Source of the DNA: Allofustis seminis DSM 15817
Lineage (GTDB): Bacteria; Bacillota; Bacilli; Lactobacillales; Carnobacteriaceae_A
Length of the DNA stretch: 64,000 nucleotides
Direction of reading: 5' to 3'
NCBI RefSeq assembly: GCF_000374325.1
Contig: NZ_KB894080.1
Span: 62,001-126,000, forward strand
The translations under genes and the position numbers were made by a program. The notes under the pieces were generated by a model. It was not told the origin of the DNA, did not search any database, and was given only the letters and a program-made list of their open reading frames with translations. Of the stretch, positions 10,119 through 18,380 are shown piece after piece. Position 1 is the first letter of the stretch. The number at the start of each line of letters is the position of its first letter.

Positions 10119-10916
10119 TTAATGATGAATAAATAATTTTAGCAAGCCGGCGGTTCCATATTGGTAGAGAAACAGCGTTGGAATCTTGCTGAGCGTCAAT
10201 ACGATCATAAATTTCTTAAAGCGAATAGGCGTCAGACCTGCAAAACAGCACAAAAAATCAGCCGGTGTCAGCGGAATAAACATCGCATAAGTAAAAAGCC
10301 GCTCAAAGCCTTGCTCGCTTTCCATCCACGATGCATATTTTTTGTAACTGCGTTCATCCAATACCATCTGCACAAAAGGACGACCATAACGGCGGGCCAG
10401 CATAAAGATAATGACCGAACCTACCATAATTCCCACGAAATTCAAGAAAAAGCCGTACCAAAATCCAAAGACAAGCGTGCCAATTGGAATCGTAACGCCC
10501 GCAGGAATAATTGGAATGACCACTTGCAACAGTTGAATAAAAATGAACACAATAGGAGCACCATAGCCTGCACGATTCAAAAAGGCAGCCATTCGTTCAG
10601 AATCTGTCAGAAAGCCAGTCGCAAATCCTTGATAAATGAACCAGATCGAACCTATCATACCAATAATATTAATTGTCTTAAAAAGACGGGCCTTCCACTG
10701 TTGTTTTTGAGATGTGTCAGGAACTTCCGCTTTTATTTTTTCGCGTTGATAGCGGTGCAAGGTATCAATTGTCTCGCTCGATAACTTTCCCGAATCCATG
10801 TGCGAATTCAGCGGTGATGTTTCGTTAACTTGTTTTTCTGCTGCTTGTGCACTATCTTTTCTTTTAGTTTCTAATGTTTCAAGTCTTTTCGCTTCTTTTT
10901 TATGGAATGTATTCAT
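10119..10916 (-). CDS. TVP38/TMEM64-family membrane protein (SNARE-associated/DedA-like)
   Basis: This 265-residue protein has a charged, Lys/Glu-rich N-terminal cytoplasmic tail of about 85 residues, then five or so membrane segments. The VTT-domain signature is visible: PIIPAGVTIPIGTLVFGFWYG, the re-entrant-loop GS-FMLARRYGR region and FTYAMFIPLTPADFLCCFAGLT. Eukaryotic VTT proteins are lipid scramblases and bacterial DedA proteins recycle lipid carriers, so a role in moving glycolipid or its precursors is plausible but unproven. The start at 10916 follows gggaaggattgct. It is embedded between two glycolipid glycosyltransferases. Confidence 0.78.
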   Translation of the reverse strand: MNTFHKKEAKRLETLETKRKDSAQAAEKQVNETSPLNSHMDSGKLSSETIDTLHRYQREKIKAEVPDTSQKQQWKARLFKTINIIGMIGSIWFIYQGFATGFLTDSERMAAFLNRAGYGAPIVFIFIQLLQVVIPIIPAGVTIPIGTLVFGFWYGFFLNFVGIMVGSVIIFMLARRYGRPFVQMVLDERSYKKYASWMESEQGFERLFTYAMFIPLTPADFLCCFAGLTPIRFKKFMIVLTLSKIPTLFLYQYGTAGLLKLFIHH

Positions 10917-10998
10917 AGCAATCCTTCCCTCTGCTTGGATAAACCAAGAAGACGAATGCGCCAAAGAGTTGAAATAAAGTCTTCCGGTTATTTTTTAT

Positions 10999-12150
10999 TT
11001 AGTCATTATCTATCGCACGTTGATAGACTTCAAGCACTTTCTTAGCAAAAGCTTCAGCAGAATAATGATCAAGTGCTGATTGACGCGCTGCTTGGCCCAT
11101 AGTTGAGCAAGTCATTGGCTGGTGGACAAAACTTTCAAGATATTTTTTGAATTGATCAAAATTTTGATATTGATAGCCATTTTTACCATCTTCTATAACG
11201 CCATCAATAGAATCATCTTGACGACATAATGCAGGTAGACCGCTCGCAAGAGCTTCGATATATGTTAAGCCTTGTGTTTCGCTTGTTGAAGCACTAACAA
11301 AGAGATCTCCCAATTGGTAATAAAGCGAGACTTCTTCGGGACGAACCATTCCAGCAAAGCGTACTTTGTCTGTTAATGCTAGCGTCTCCACCAATTCTTC
11401 AAGCGCTGCCCGATATGGACCATCGCCAACGATTAATAGCTTCAAATGCGCCTCATCCAGTTGCTTCATATAGCGGATAAGCTCATCGATATTTTTCTCT
11501 TTTGCGACACGTGCGAGTGACACCAATACAAAATCATCTGGTTCAATGCCCAATTGTTGACGCACTTGCTGCCTTTTTTCTTGAGGAATTCTTTCAGAGA
11601 ATTGTTTTAAATTCAATCCTGTTGGAATCACTGTAATTGGAATATCAATACCATAACCATGTAGCATTGCACTAACTTTAGGTGTTGGCGCAATAATTTG
11701 TGCCGTTCGTTCCAATAGTTCCCGCGATAGCGTTTCAACAATTTTCTTGCCGAGACGACGACTTGGCGAGAAATAATGCGTATAATCTTCATAAATCGTA
11801 TGATATGTATGCACAATTGGAATATCTAACGCATGCGCCATGGCTTGTGCAATTCGGAACGTACTGAATTCCCCTTGCGTATGAATAATATCGGGATGCC
11901 AGTCCACTAATTTGCGAATATAAGGGGATGTCTTGGCAAAAGATAGACGCGCCCCTGGATATAACTTATTCACACTGAAGGAACGAACAGCGCATACATG
12001 ATGAATCGGATCTTCTGAATCATGTGCCCCTAATGTTAGGACATATACTTCATGACCAGCAGCTTCTAAAGCCTCTTTGAGTGTCAAAGTCGATGTAACG
12101 ACACCATTAATTGCTGGCTTATAAGTTTCCGTTGCAATGAGTACTCTCAT
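10999..12150 (-). CDS. 1,2-diacylglycerol 3-glucosyltransferase-like GT4 enzyme
   Basis: This 383-residue GT4 enzyme has the N-terminal RVLIATETYKPAINGVVTS motif typical of monoglucosyl-diacylglycerol synthases. It also has HTYHTIYEDYTHYFSP and the C-terminal E-x7-E motif in SETQGLTYIEALASGLP. Orthologous proteins (LafA, BgsB, alMGS) transfer glucose from UDP-glucose to diacylglycerol, the first step in the lipoteichoic acid anchor glycolipid. The start at 12150 follows ggagggaagaagagc. It is the first gene of the cluster 12150-9081. Confidence 0.82.
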   Translation of the reverse strand: MRVLIATETYKPAINGVVTSTLTLKEALEAAGHEVYVLTLGAHDSEDPIHHVCAVRSFSVNKLYPGARLSFAKTSPYIRKLVDWHPDIIHTQGEFSTFRIAQAMAHALDIPIVHTYHTIYEDYTHYFSPSRRLGKKIVETLSRELLERTAQIIAPTPKVSAMLHGYGIDIPITVIPTGLNLKQFSERIPQEKRQQVRQQLGIEPDDFVLVSLARVAKEKNIDELIRYMKQLDEAHLKLLIVGDGPYRAALEELVETLALTDKVRFAGMVRPEEVSLYYQLGDLFVSASTSETQGLTYIEALASGLPALCRQDDSIDGVIEDGKNGYQYQNFDQFKKYLESFVHQPMTCSTMGQAARQSALDHYSAEAFAKKVLEVYQRAIDND

Positions 12151-12367
12151 GCTCTTCTTCCCTCCAAACATTTAACATAGGATAGCACAGCTTGCACAAA
12201 ACTTCATCCATCTTAAGTCCTAACAAAAAAATTTCTTCACAATTGTTAAACTATCCCTGCAATTTTCATACTGTACATTCTTTTAATTTTACCTTTTAGA
12301 GCGATGATCATTTCAACTATTATTGAAACAACTATCTACTAAAAAATAACTAACCCCCATTATTCAT

Positions 12368-12892
12368 CTACTGCAAGCTTTCTTTTGGGGAAATATTATG
12401 AATTGAAAATATCTGGTCAAAAGGCAATGCTTGTAGCTTATCCGCTTGTGCTTGGCGGACGTCTAAAAGTTTTTGGTGCAACGCTTTTGGACAATCTTTG
12501 CCAAGTTGCTTGACTTGATGACTTAAATTCATGAATTCTATCGATAATGCGCCTTCTACTAACATTGCTTCTATGCAACAGTAATCGCTAATCAATTGAA
12601 AATAATATTTGCCCCCATTTGGTGCGGCAAGTGCCTTTTTAGTGGCACATTTTTCCTTATCTAAATCGAGAGTCAAATGCTTTTGAAAAATATATTTGAC
12701 TGAATCATTAACACCTTCTGCATTATCTCCGACCCCATTATAAAAGTAGACGGGGCCACTATGAATTGGTGACAACTCACTTAATAGACGATAAGCTAAA
12801 GAGACACCACACACCATCTCCCCATGATGTGCGGACAATAGTTGTTCATAGGTCACCTTTTTTTCTTTTTGATTTTCTATTATTGTAATCAT
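12368..12892 (-). CDS. FmdE-like protein associated with an ABC importer
   Basis: This 174-residue protein is not confidently recognised. Residues 15-40 (YEQLLSAHHGEMVCGVSLAY...) resemble the N-terminal HGH-x-CPG metal-site region of FmdE (formylmethanofuran dehydrogenase subunit E-like) proteins, with His22, His23 and Cys28 as candidate ligands. Further cysteines occur in KCATKK and DYCCIEA. No signal peptide or membrane segment is visible, so it is cytoplasmic. Its ATG shares one base with the stop codon of the substrate-binding protein gene (TAATG), implying translational coupling. It therefore probably acts on, or senses, the imported compound; methanogenesis is not implied. Confidence 0.4.
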   Translation of the reverse strand: MITIIENQKEKKVTYEQLLSAHHGEMVCGVSLAYRLLSELSPIHSGPVYFYNGVGDNAEGVNDSVKYIFQKHLTLDLDKEKCATKKALAAPNGGKYYFQLISDYCCIEAMLVEGALSIEFMNLSHQVKQLGKDCPKALHQKLLDVRQAQADKLQALPFDQIFSIHNISPKESLQ

Positions 12893-13872
12893 TATTTGAC
12901 GAACAACTCCTCTACTTGAATGGCTTCTTTAATCATTCCTGTTGCCAGCATAAAGTCTGCTGTTGCTTGCAACCCTTTGATGTCTTCATCCGAAACATCC
13001 ATGTCAAAATTATATTGTGTGATCATTGCATCATATGCTTTCGCATCAATGCCCAACTCTTTCATCGTCATTTCTTTTGCTTTATCAGCTGAATCGGTCA
13101 TAAATTGACGCATTTTTTCTTGAGCAGCCGTGATAGCTTTAATCACTTGTGGATGTTCATCAATGAATGCTTGACTCGTTGCCACACACATTGTACCTGC
13201 AATTAAACCTTCACCATCTGTTACTAAATGCAGTCCTGCTTCTTTTGCTTTATAACCACTAGCACCTCCTAAAAGTGCTCCATCAATTGAACCCGCTTCC
13301 AACGCTGCTTGCGCTTCTGGGATAGGCATATTCACATAATTGACTTCTTCAATGGTCATCCCTGCTGTTTTTAAATAAGCAATTAACATTTCATGTAAAT
13401 TTGTGCCAGTAGGGCCAGCAATTGTTTTTCCACGTAGATCTTCAGGAGTATTAATTGATTCATCTGTTGTAAATAATGTATAAGCTTGCGGTGCACGTGC
13501 ATATAAGTTAATGATTTTAATGTCGACACCTGCTGCCGCTGCCGCAATGACTGACGTGCCTCCAACACAATGTAATAGCTGTACATCACCTGATGCTAAA
13601 GCCGCTGTCTGATCTGCTCCTGAAGTAATTTCTTCATAATTGATAGCTACTCCAGGAAGTTCTGCTTCAAAGAATGCTTCATTTTTATCGACAATAGATG
13701 GAACATTAAGCGGTGAGGTGACATAAGTGATCGCTAAATGATCAATTCCTAATGCTTTCTCATCTTCAGTTGCTGATTTCTTATCTTTAGCATTGCCACC
13801 ACAAGCAACAAGTCCCACTGCCAACACTACAATCATCAAGGCCATGCCTAGTCGTTTGAATAAATTTTTCAT
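12892..13872 (-). CDS. ABC importer substrate-binding lipoprotein (SsuA/NMT1-like)
   Basis: This 326-residue periplasmic-binding-protein-like lipoprotein has a lipoprotein signal peptide ending in LVAC (lipidated Cys24). The mature protein has the NMT1/SsuA pattern: ITYVTSPLNVPSIVDKNEAFFE near the start, LASGDVQLLHCVGG and PEDLRGKTIAGPTGT. Family members bind alkanesulfonates, taurine, nitrate, pyrimidine thiamine precursors or other small ligands; the sequence alone does not name the ligand. The start at 13872 follows taggaggataaaa. It is third in a permease-ATPase-SBP-FmdE-like operon. Confidence 0.85.
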   Translation of the reverse strand: MKNLFKRLGMALMIVVLAVGLVACGGNAKDKKSATEDEKALGIDHLAITYVTSPLNVPSIVDKNEAFFEAELPGVAINYEEITSGADQTAALASGDVQLLHCVGGTSVIAAAAAGVDIKIINLYARAPQAYTLFTTDESINTPEDLRGKTIAGPTGTNLHEMLIAYLKTAGMTIEEVNYVNMPIPEAQAALEAGSIDGALLGGASGYKAKEAGLHLVTDGEGLIAGTMCVATSQAFIDEHPQVIKAITAAQEKMRQFMTDSADKAKEMTMKELGIDAKAYDAMITQYNFDMDVSDEDIKGLQATADFMLATGMIKEAIQVEELFVK

Positions 13873-13882
13873 TTTTATCCTC

Positions 13883-14647
13883 CTATTTTTTATTTTTTTC
13901 TTTATTTTGTTGATCGATTTGATTGAGGTCTTCAATAATTTCTTTTTTTAGTGCAATCATTGCTTCACTTAGAAGATCGCGCTGGGGACTATTTACGATT
14001 AAGTCATTATATAATTGTCCCTCATTCATAATAAGAATACGATCCGCTAAGCGTAATGCCTCATCAATAGAGTGCGTCACAAATAACATGCCAACTTTTT
14101 CTTCATGATAAAGTGCTAATAAATCATCTTGAATATGCCGCCGCGTAAAATAATCGAGCGCTGCAAATGGTTCATCCATCAGGAGATAATCTGCCCCATA
14201 AAAAAGCGTTCGAATTAAGGCTGTGCGGCTTTTCATACCACCTGAAAGTTGATGAGGATAAGCATGTTTAAATGGTGTCAGTCCGACCATTTCTAACAAA
14301 TGATCGGCTTTAGGATCAGCAACTGAGCCATGTGCCTTTGAGAAGATGACATTTTGATAGATGGTCAACCATTCCATCAGGCGCGGCTCTTGAAAATTCA
14401 GACCGAACTTCATTCCAGGTGCAACTATTTCGCCACTGCTCACCGCTTCTAGACCCATAATCAGCCGCAATAATGTTGTTTTGCCACAACCAGACGGCCC
14501 TAGAATAACTGTAATAGCTTCTGGATCTAGCGTAAGATTGATCGCTTTGACCGCAAAAAAAGTAGCCTCTTTCACCCTCTCAGAGGTCGGCGACTGTCTT
14601 AAGTTATATTTTTTGCTAACATTTTTTAGTACAATCTTAGTCACCAA
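13883..14647 (-). CDS. ABC importer ATPase (SsuB-like)
   Basis: This ATPase of about 254 residues has Walker A GPSGCGKTT, Q-loop NFQEPRLMEW, signature LSGGMKSRTALIR, Walker B YLLMDEPFAALD and the switch His in FVTHSIDEA. The NFQEPRLMEWLT stretch is typical of the nitrate/sulfonate/taurine importer subfamily. The start is TTG at 14647 or GTG at 14644; both overlap the end of the permease gene (stop at 14637) and follow aaggacgagcag. The signature reads LSGGM-KSRTA, with KS in place of the usual xQR, a mild deviation. Confidence 0.87.
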   Translation of the reverse strand: MVTKIVLKNVSKKYNLRQSPTSERVKEATFFAVKAINLTLDPEAITVILGPSGCGKTTLLRLIMGLEAVSSGEIVAPGMKFGLNFQEPRLMEWLTIYQNVIFSKAHGSVADPKADHLLEMVGLTPFKHAYPHQLSGGMKSRTALIRTLFYGADYLLMDEPFAALDYFTRRHIQDDLLALYHEEKVGMLFVTHSIDEALRLADRILIMNEGQLYNDLIVNSPQRDLLSEAMIALKKEIIEDLNQIDQQNKEKNKK

Positions 14648-15389
14648 CTGCTCGTCCTTTCAATATTGTTTTGATGACATACTTAAATGCTGCATCAAAT
14701 AAAAGTCCAAGTATCCCAATACAGATAATGCCCATAATGACAACATCGGTATGAGACATCGACTTTGCAATATTAATCATATAGCCTAGACCACTCGAAG
14801 CTGCCACTAATTCCGCACCAATAATTGCGCGATAACTATATCCCATGCCTATCCGCATACCCACAAGAATATCGGGCAGCGATGCTGGAATAATAATAAA
14901 TTTAAAAATTTCATAAGGCGACATTTTAAAGCTACGTCCGACCTCGATTAGTTGTTTATCAACACCTTTTAACCCTTTTTCAAAATTCATATACATAGCA
15001 AAGAACGTTGCAAGAAAGATAACCATTATCTTTGGCAACTCGCCAATGCCTGCCCAAATAATTAACAAAGGAATCAAACTAAGTGGAGGCACTGCGCGCA
15101 TAAATTGGTTAAATCCATCACACCACTGTGCCCATGCTGGTCGTATAAATAAAAGAATCGCCAGCCCCATCGCACAAATAAAAGCAAGCAGATAACCGAC
15201 AAATACTCGGCTAAGGCTAGCTAATATATGACGTGGGAGCTGGCCACTTTTTGTAGCATCTATAAAACTTTGGCAAACCATTTGTGGTGTGGGCAATAAA
15301 AAGGTGCTATAGCGACCGCTCGCACACACAATTTGCCATAACATTATTATTACTGCTGTTACAACAAGTGTTTTTTGCCATTTCTTCAT
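14637..15389 (-). CDS. ABC importer permease (SsuC-like)
   Basis: This 250-residue permease of the BPD_transp_1 fold has about six transmembrane segments. The EAA-type cytoplasmic coupling loop reads EVGRSFKMSPYEIFKFIIIPASLPDILVGMRIG. It is the first gene of the importer operon; the ribosome binding site ggaaggg lies 10 bases before the ATG. The next gene overlaps its 3' end. I see no T-box or recognisable riboswitch in the short leader, which might otherwise have revealed the substrate. Confidence 0.87.
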   Translation of the reverse strand: MKKWQKTLVVTAVIIMLWQIVCASGRYSTFLLPTPQMVCQSFIDATKSGQLPRHILASLSRVFVGYLLAFICAMGLAILLFIRPAWAQWCDGFNQFMRAVPPLSLIPLLIIWAGIGELPKIMVIFLATFFAMYMNFEKGLKGVDKQLIEVGRSFKMSPYEIFKFIIIPASLPDILVGMRIGMGYSYRAIIGAELVAASSGLGYMINIAKSMSHTDVVIMGIICIGILGLLFDAAFKYVIKTILKGRAVGD

Positions 15390-15470
15390 GCTTGCTGCCC
15401 TTCCTTTTTATCAATCTCTCTTCTTCACCACTACCACATGTGCTTAACGCTTATATATAGGTTCACTTAC

Positions 15471-16013
15471 TCAATTTTCTTTTTTGCGTGCATTGGTTAC
15501 TAAATCCACATAAAAATGGCGCAACTTTACATGGTCATGTGCTTTAATGGGTGACGTGCGCCGGCGATTTCGCAGATGATACTGCACCATTTCATCGCGG
15601 ATCTCTTCTTTGGTCTGCATCACCTCTAGATACAAATCTTGCGCCGACTTCCGCGTTGCACCCCGCTGAAAAATCAACCACTGCTCTGCTAAGTCACTCG
15701 TAGCAACTTCAACACGTGTCGTATATAAATTCTCTTTCCCCACTACACGCTCAATGTAGCTATCTGCTGTCTCACCTTCACGCGTATAGATGACAGTTAA
15801 TACACCTTGCGTATCAGAATGGGCAGCTCCTGGAACAAATTGCGCATCAAAAACAACACGAACATCAATCTGTCGATATTTTGCATATTCCGACAGCATC
15901 TCAAGCAATAAATCGCGCGCATCCGCTAATTTCTCACGATTTTTTAGCTGGATTAATTGCGGCCAAGCGCCGATCATATTATAGCCATCGACATATAATA
16001 TATTTTTTCGCAT
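15471..16013 (-). CDS. rae1: Rae1/YacP-type ribosome-dependent endoribonuclease
   Basis: This 180-residue NYN/PIN-like nuclease begins ILYVDGYNMIGAWPQL. The acidic residues expected for metal binding occur in VDGYN, VVFDAQ and TREGETADSYIE. The B. subtilis orthologue Rae1 enters the ribosomal A site and cleaves certain mRNAs. In many Firmicutes it lies in the cysS-mrnC-rlmB operon; here it sits alone between the importer operon and an acetamidase-family gene. Confidence 0.85.
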   Translation of the reverse strand: MRKNILYVDGYNMIGAWPQLIQLKNREKLADARDLLLEMLSEYAKYRQIDVRVVFDAQFVPGAAHSDTQGVLTVIYTREGETADSYIERVVGKENLYTTRVEVATSDLAEQWLIFQRGATRKSAQDLYLEVMQTKEEIRDEMVQYHLRNRRRTSPIKAHDHVKLRHFYVDLVTNARKKEN

Positions 16014-16085
16014 ATGTTCCTTCGCCTCCCTTTTTTATTTCATCAAGGTTATACATTCTTATTAACTGTTCAATGCATTCACAAT

Positions 16086-16967
16086 CTATGGGCGCTTTAG
16101 AACACTTTTAGGAAGCTCTACACGCATCGTTTTATTTGGATTGACAGCTTGGCTAACTTTCAAATCCCCAGCAAGTGAGAGTAAGATGGTCGCTTCGCTC
16201 AAGTTCATATGGGTACGTTTCATCACAAATTGCGTCATCTGATCAACTGCAACGGTCGCTGCTTCATCCAATGTAGGAGCTGAACCTATTGCAACATATA
16301 GCTCATCTGTCTCAATAAATGGCAATGGTAAGTCACACTGTTTCAAGACTTCAACCGTTACTTGAATCTCTCCTGCTACTTCAAGTCCACTGCCACCAAC
16401 TTCTCCGTCCCCCATCGCGCCATGCATATCACCCATCGAAAGCAAAGCACCATCCACTTCAACAGGTAAGTAAAGTGTTGCACCTTCACGTACTAAAATA
16501 GTGTCCATATTGCCACCATGTGTATCTGGTGTGCCTGTATTGACCCCTTCTTTTCCAGGTGCTGTTCCAATAACTCCGATCATAACCCGCTTAGGTAATG
16601 TGAGTCCTAAAAATTCGATACTGTCTTCATGGACTTGACCAATAATTGTCTGTTCTTTTGTAATCTTTTCGCCAAGCGGTCCCATACCATGTGCAGTCAT
16701 CGCCACCCCTGTATTTGTGATTGTAATTTTATCAATTGTCACTTTCAATGTATCGCCAGAAACGGCTCCCTCCACAAATAAAGGACCTGTCGCTGGATTC
16801 ACTTTAGAAAAATCAATCGTCTTAATCGTATCCGCTTCTGATTTTACCGTATTGGAAAAGCAATCAAGTGTTTCAAAAATGACCGTTTCTTTTGAGGCCA
16901 CTTTGGCAACAGGTGGCTGATTGCGATTCATTTCAAATATAACCGTTTCCTTACTAATTCTCTTCAT
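16086..16967 (-). CDS. Acetamidase/formamidase-family protein
   Basis: This 293-residue member of the FmdA/AmdA family consists of metal-dependent short-chain amide hydrolases. Family motifs are ETLDCFSN, NPATGPLFVEGA, DTHGGNMD and SMGDMHGAMGDGEVGGSGLE, which together hold the metal site. The preferred amide is unknown. An N-terminal oddity is that SKETVIFE occurs twice, at residues 5-12 and 25-32, with similar codons. The gene has its own ggaga ribosome binding site, lies 72 bases upstream of rae1 and might be cotranscribed with it. A link to the importer at 12.9-15.4 kb is possible but not shown. Confidence 0.85.
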   Translation of the reverse strand: MKRISKETVIFEMNRNQPPVAKVASKETVIFETLDCFSNTVKSEADTIKTIDFSKVNPATGPLFVEGAVSGDTLKVTIDKITITNTGVAMTAHGMGPLGEKITKEQTIIGQVHEDSIEFLGLTLPKRVMIGVIGTAPGKEGVNTGTPDTHGGNMDTILVREGATLYLPVEVDGALLSMGDMHGAMGDGEVGGSGLEVAGEIQVTVEVLKQCDLPLPFIETDELYVAIGSAPTLDEAATVAVDQMTQFVMKRTHMNLSEATILLSLAGDLKVSQAVNPNKTMRVELPKSVLKRP

Positions 16968-17061
16968 TTAATCCATCTCCTTTATTTTGGTATATTATTT
17001 TAAATTAATCTCATGAGGATATACTTTCGGCTACCTCTACCTAAAGTGGTAGCACTTGGCT

Positions 17062-18075
17062 TTAGCCAAAATATTGAATGCCCATCGCATCTTTAGCTTC
17101 TGCTAACGTTTGTGCAGCGACTTTTTCAGCTCTTTCACTGCCACGTTTCAAAAGTGCCAAGATATGTTCGCGGTTGCCAGCAAGTTCCTGACGGCGCTGA
17201 CGAATTGGGCGCAAATGATCTTGCAATATTTCATTTAAGTAACGTTTTAAGACGACATCACCCAAGCCACCACGCTCATAGTGTGCTTTTAACTGAGCAA
17301 CTTTTTCTTTGTCTGGATCGAACAAGTCTAAATAAGTAAATACTACATTACCCTCAACTTGGCCTGGATCTTCCACATGGATATGATTAGGGTCAGTATA
17401 CATCTTCATCACTTTGCGCTGAATCTCTTCTTCACTATCTGATAAATAAATACCATTTCCAAGCGATTTACTCATTTTGCCATTGCCATCAATGCCAACA
17501 ATTCGACCTTGTCCTTTTGGCGGAAGAATAATGTCTGGTTCAACAAAAGTTTCTGTCTGATAAATGCGATTAAAATCGCGCGCAATTTCACGCGCTTGTT
17601 CAAGCATCGGTTTCTGGTCGTCCCCTACTGGAACATGTGTCGCTTTAAAAGCTAGAATATCAGCAGCTTGGCTGACAGGATAGACAAAGAAACCTGCAGG
17701 AATACTTGCGCCAAATTTTTTGTCTTTGATTTCACTTTTAACGGTCGGGTTACGTTCCAAACGTGCCATAGTCACCAAGTTCAAGAAATAGACAGTCAAC
17801 TCTGGCAGTTGTGGAATTTGCGACTGCAAGAAAATGGTTGTCCGTTCAGGATCCAATCCAACAGCAAGATAATCAAGTGCCACTTCATAGATGCTTTCTT
17901 GAATTTTCTTTGGATTATCTGCATTATCTGTCAATGCTTGTTGGTCCGCAATCATAATAAATATTTCATTGGTGCTATCTTCTTGAAGCTTGACACGTGT
18001 TTTTAAGGACCCTAGATAATGACCGAGGTGCAATTTTCCAGTTGGTCGGTCGCCCGTTAAAATAATTTTACTCAT
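17062..18075 (-). CDS. trpS: Tryptophanyl-tRNA synthetase
   Basis: This 337-residue class Ic synthetase charges tRNA-Trp. The HIGH-type motif is TGKLHLGHYLGSL and the KMSKS motif is GKMSKSLGN. PVGDDQKPMLEQARE is also typical. The start at 18075 follows ctggagttgaaaag. No T-box leader is visible upstream, so charging-dependent control is not indicated here. Confidence 0.95.
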   Translation of the reverse strand: MSKIILTGDRPTGKLHLGHYLGSLKTRVKLQEDSTNEIFIMIADQQALTDNADNPKKIQESIYEVALDYLAVGLDPERTTIFLQSQIPQLPELTVYFLNLVTMARLERNPTVKSEIKDKKFGASIPAGFFVYPVSQAADILAFKATHVPVGDDQKPMLEQAREIARDFNRIYQTETFVEPDIILPPKGQGRIVGIDGNGKMSKSLGNGIYLSDSEEEIQRKVMKMYTDPNHIHVEDPGQVEGNVVFTYLDLFDPDKEKVAQLKAHYERGGLGDVVLKRYLNEILQDHLRPIRQRRQELAGNREHILALLKRGSERAEKVAAQTLAEAKDAMGIQYFG

Positions 18076-18380
18076 CTTTTCAACTCCAGTACTCAAAAAT
18101 TATCGCACTTATTATACCATATCCGTCGCTTATTTTAGAAAGTGGACCCTTTTATTCCAGTACATCCCAAAAAATGTTGTGTACTTTTTTAAATTTTCTC
18201 TTGAAAGTCATGAATAAATAGAAAAAGGGTTTGGATTAGTCTTTCATCTGAAGTATAATGAATAAGTAAAAGTTATTATAAGATCGTGTAAATTTTTTTA
18301 CGATCGCAAATGAACATACTTATGTTTGTGAAAAGAATTTCATAATGATTGGATTATGAAGTAGAATGGGAGGAATTAGC
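18076..18380. other. Intergenic region between trpS and the Na/Pi cotransporter gene
   Basis: This 305-base gap separates divergent genes. It contains a clear plus-strand promoter (18231-18259) and AT-rich sequence. I see no T-box, riboswitch or small gene in it. Confidence 0.5.
18231..18259 (+). promoter_or_regulatory. Promoter of the Na/Pi cotransporter gene
   Basis: TTGGAT (18231-18236) and a perfect TATAAT (18254-18259) are separated by 17 bases. A leader of about 115 bases follows before the start codon. Confidence 0.7.

Noticed and set aside
12200-12367. Possible small gene or RNA between the FmdE-like gene and the glycolipid cluster
   Set aside because: The stretch is AT-rich with no ribosome binding site plus open frame and no clear hairpin.
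17000-17061. An inverted repeat downstream of trpS (gctacc / ggtagc)
   Set aside because: There is no T run and the loop is long, so I do not call it a terminator.
18076-18360. Possible T-box leader for trpS
   Set aside because: The upstream region lacks a T-box sequence, specifier hairpin or terminator/antiterminator pair.
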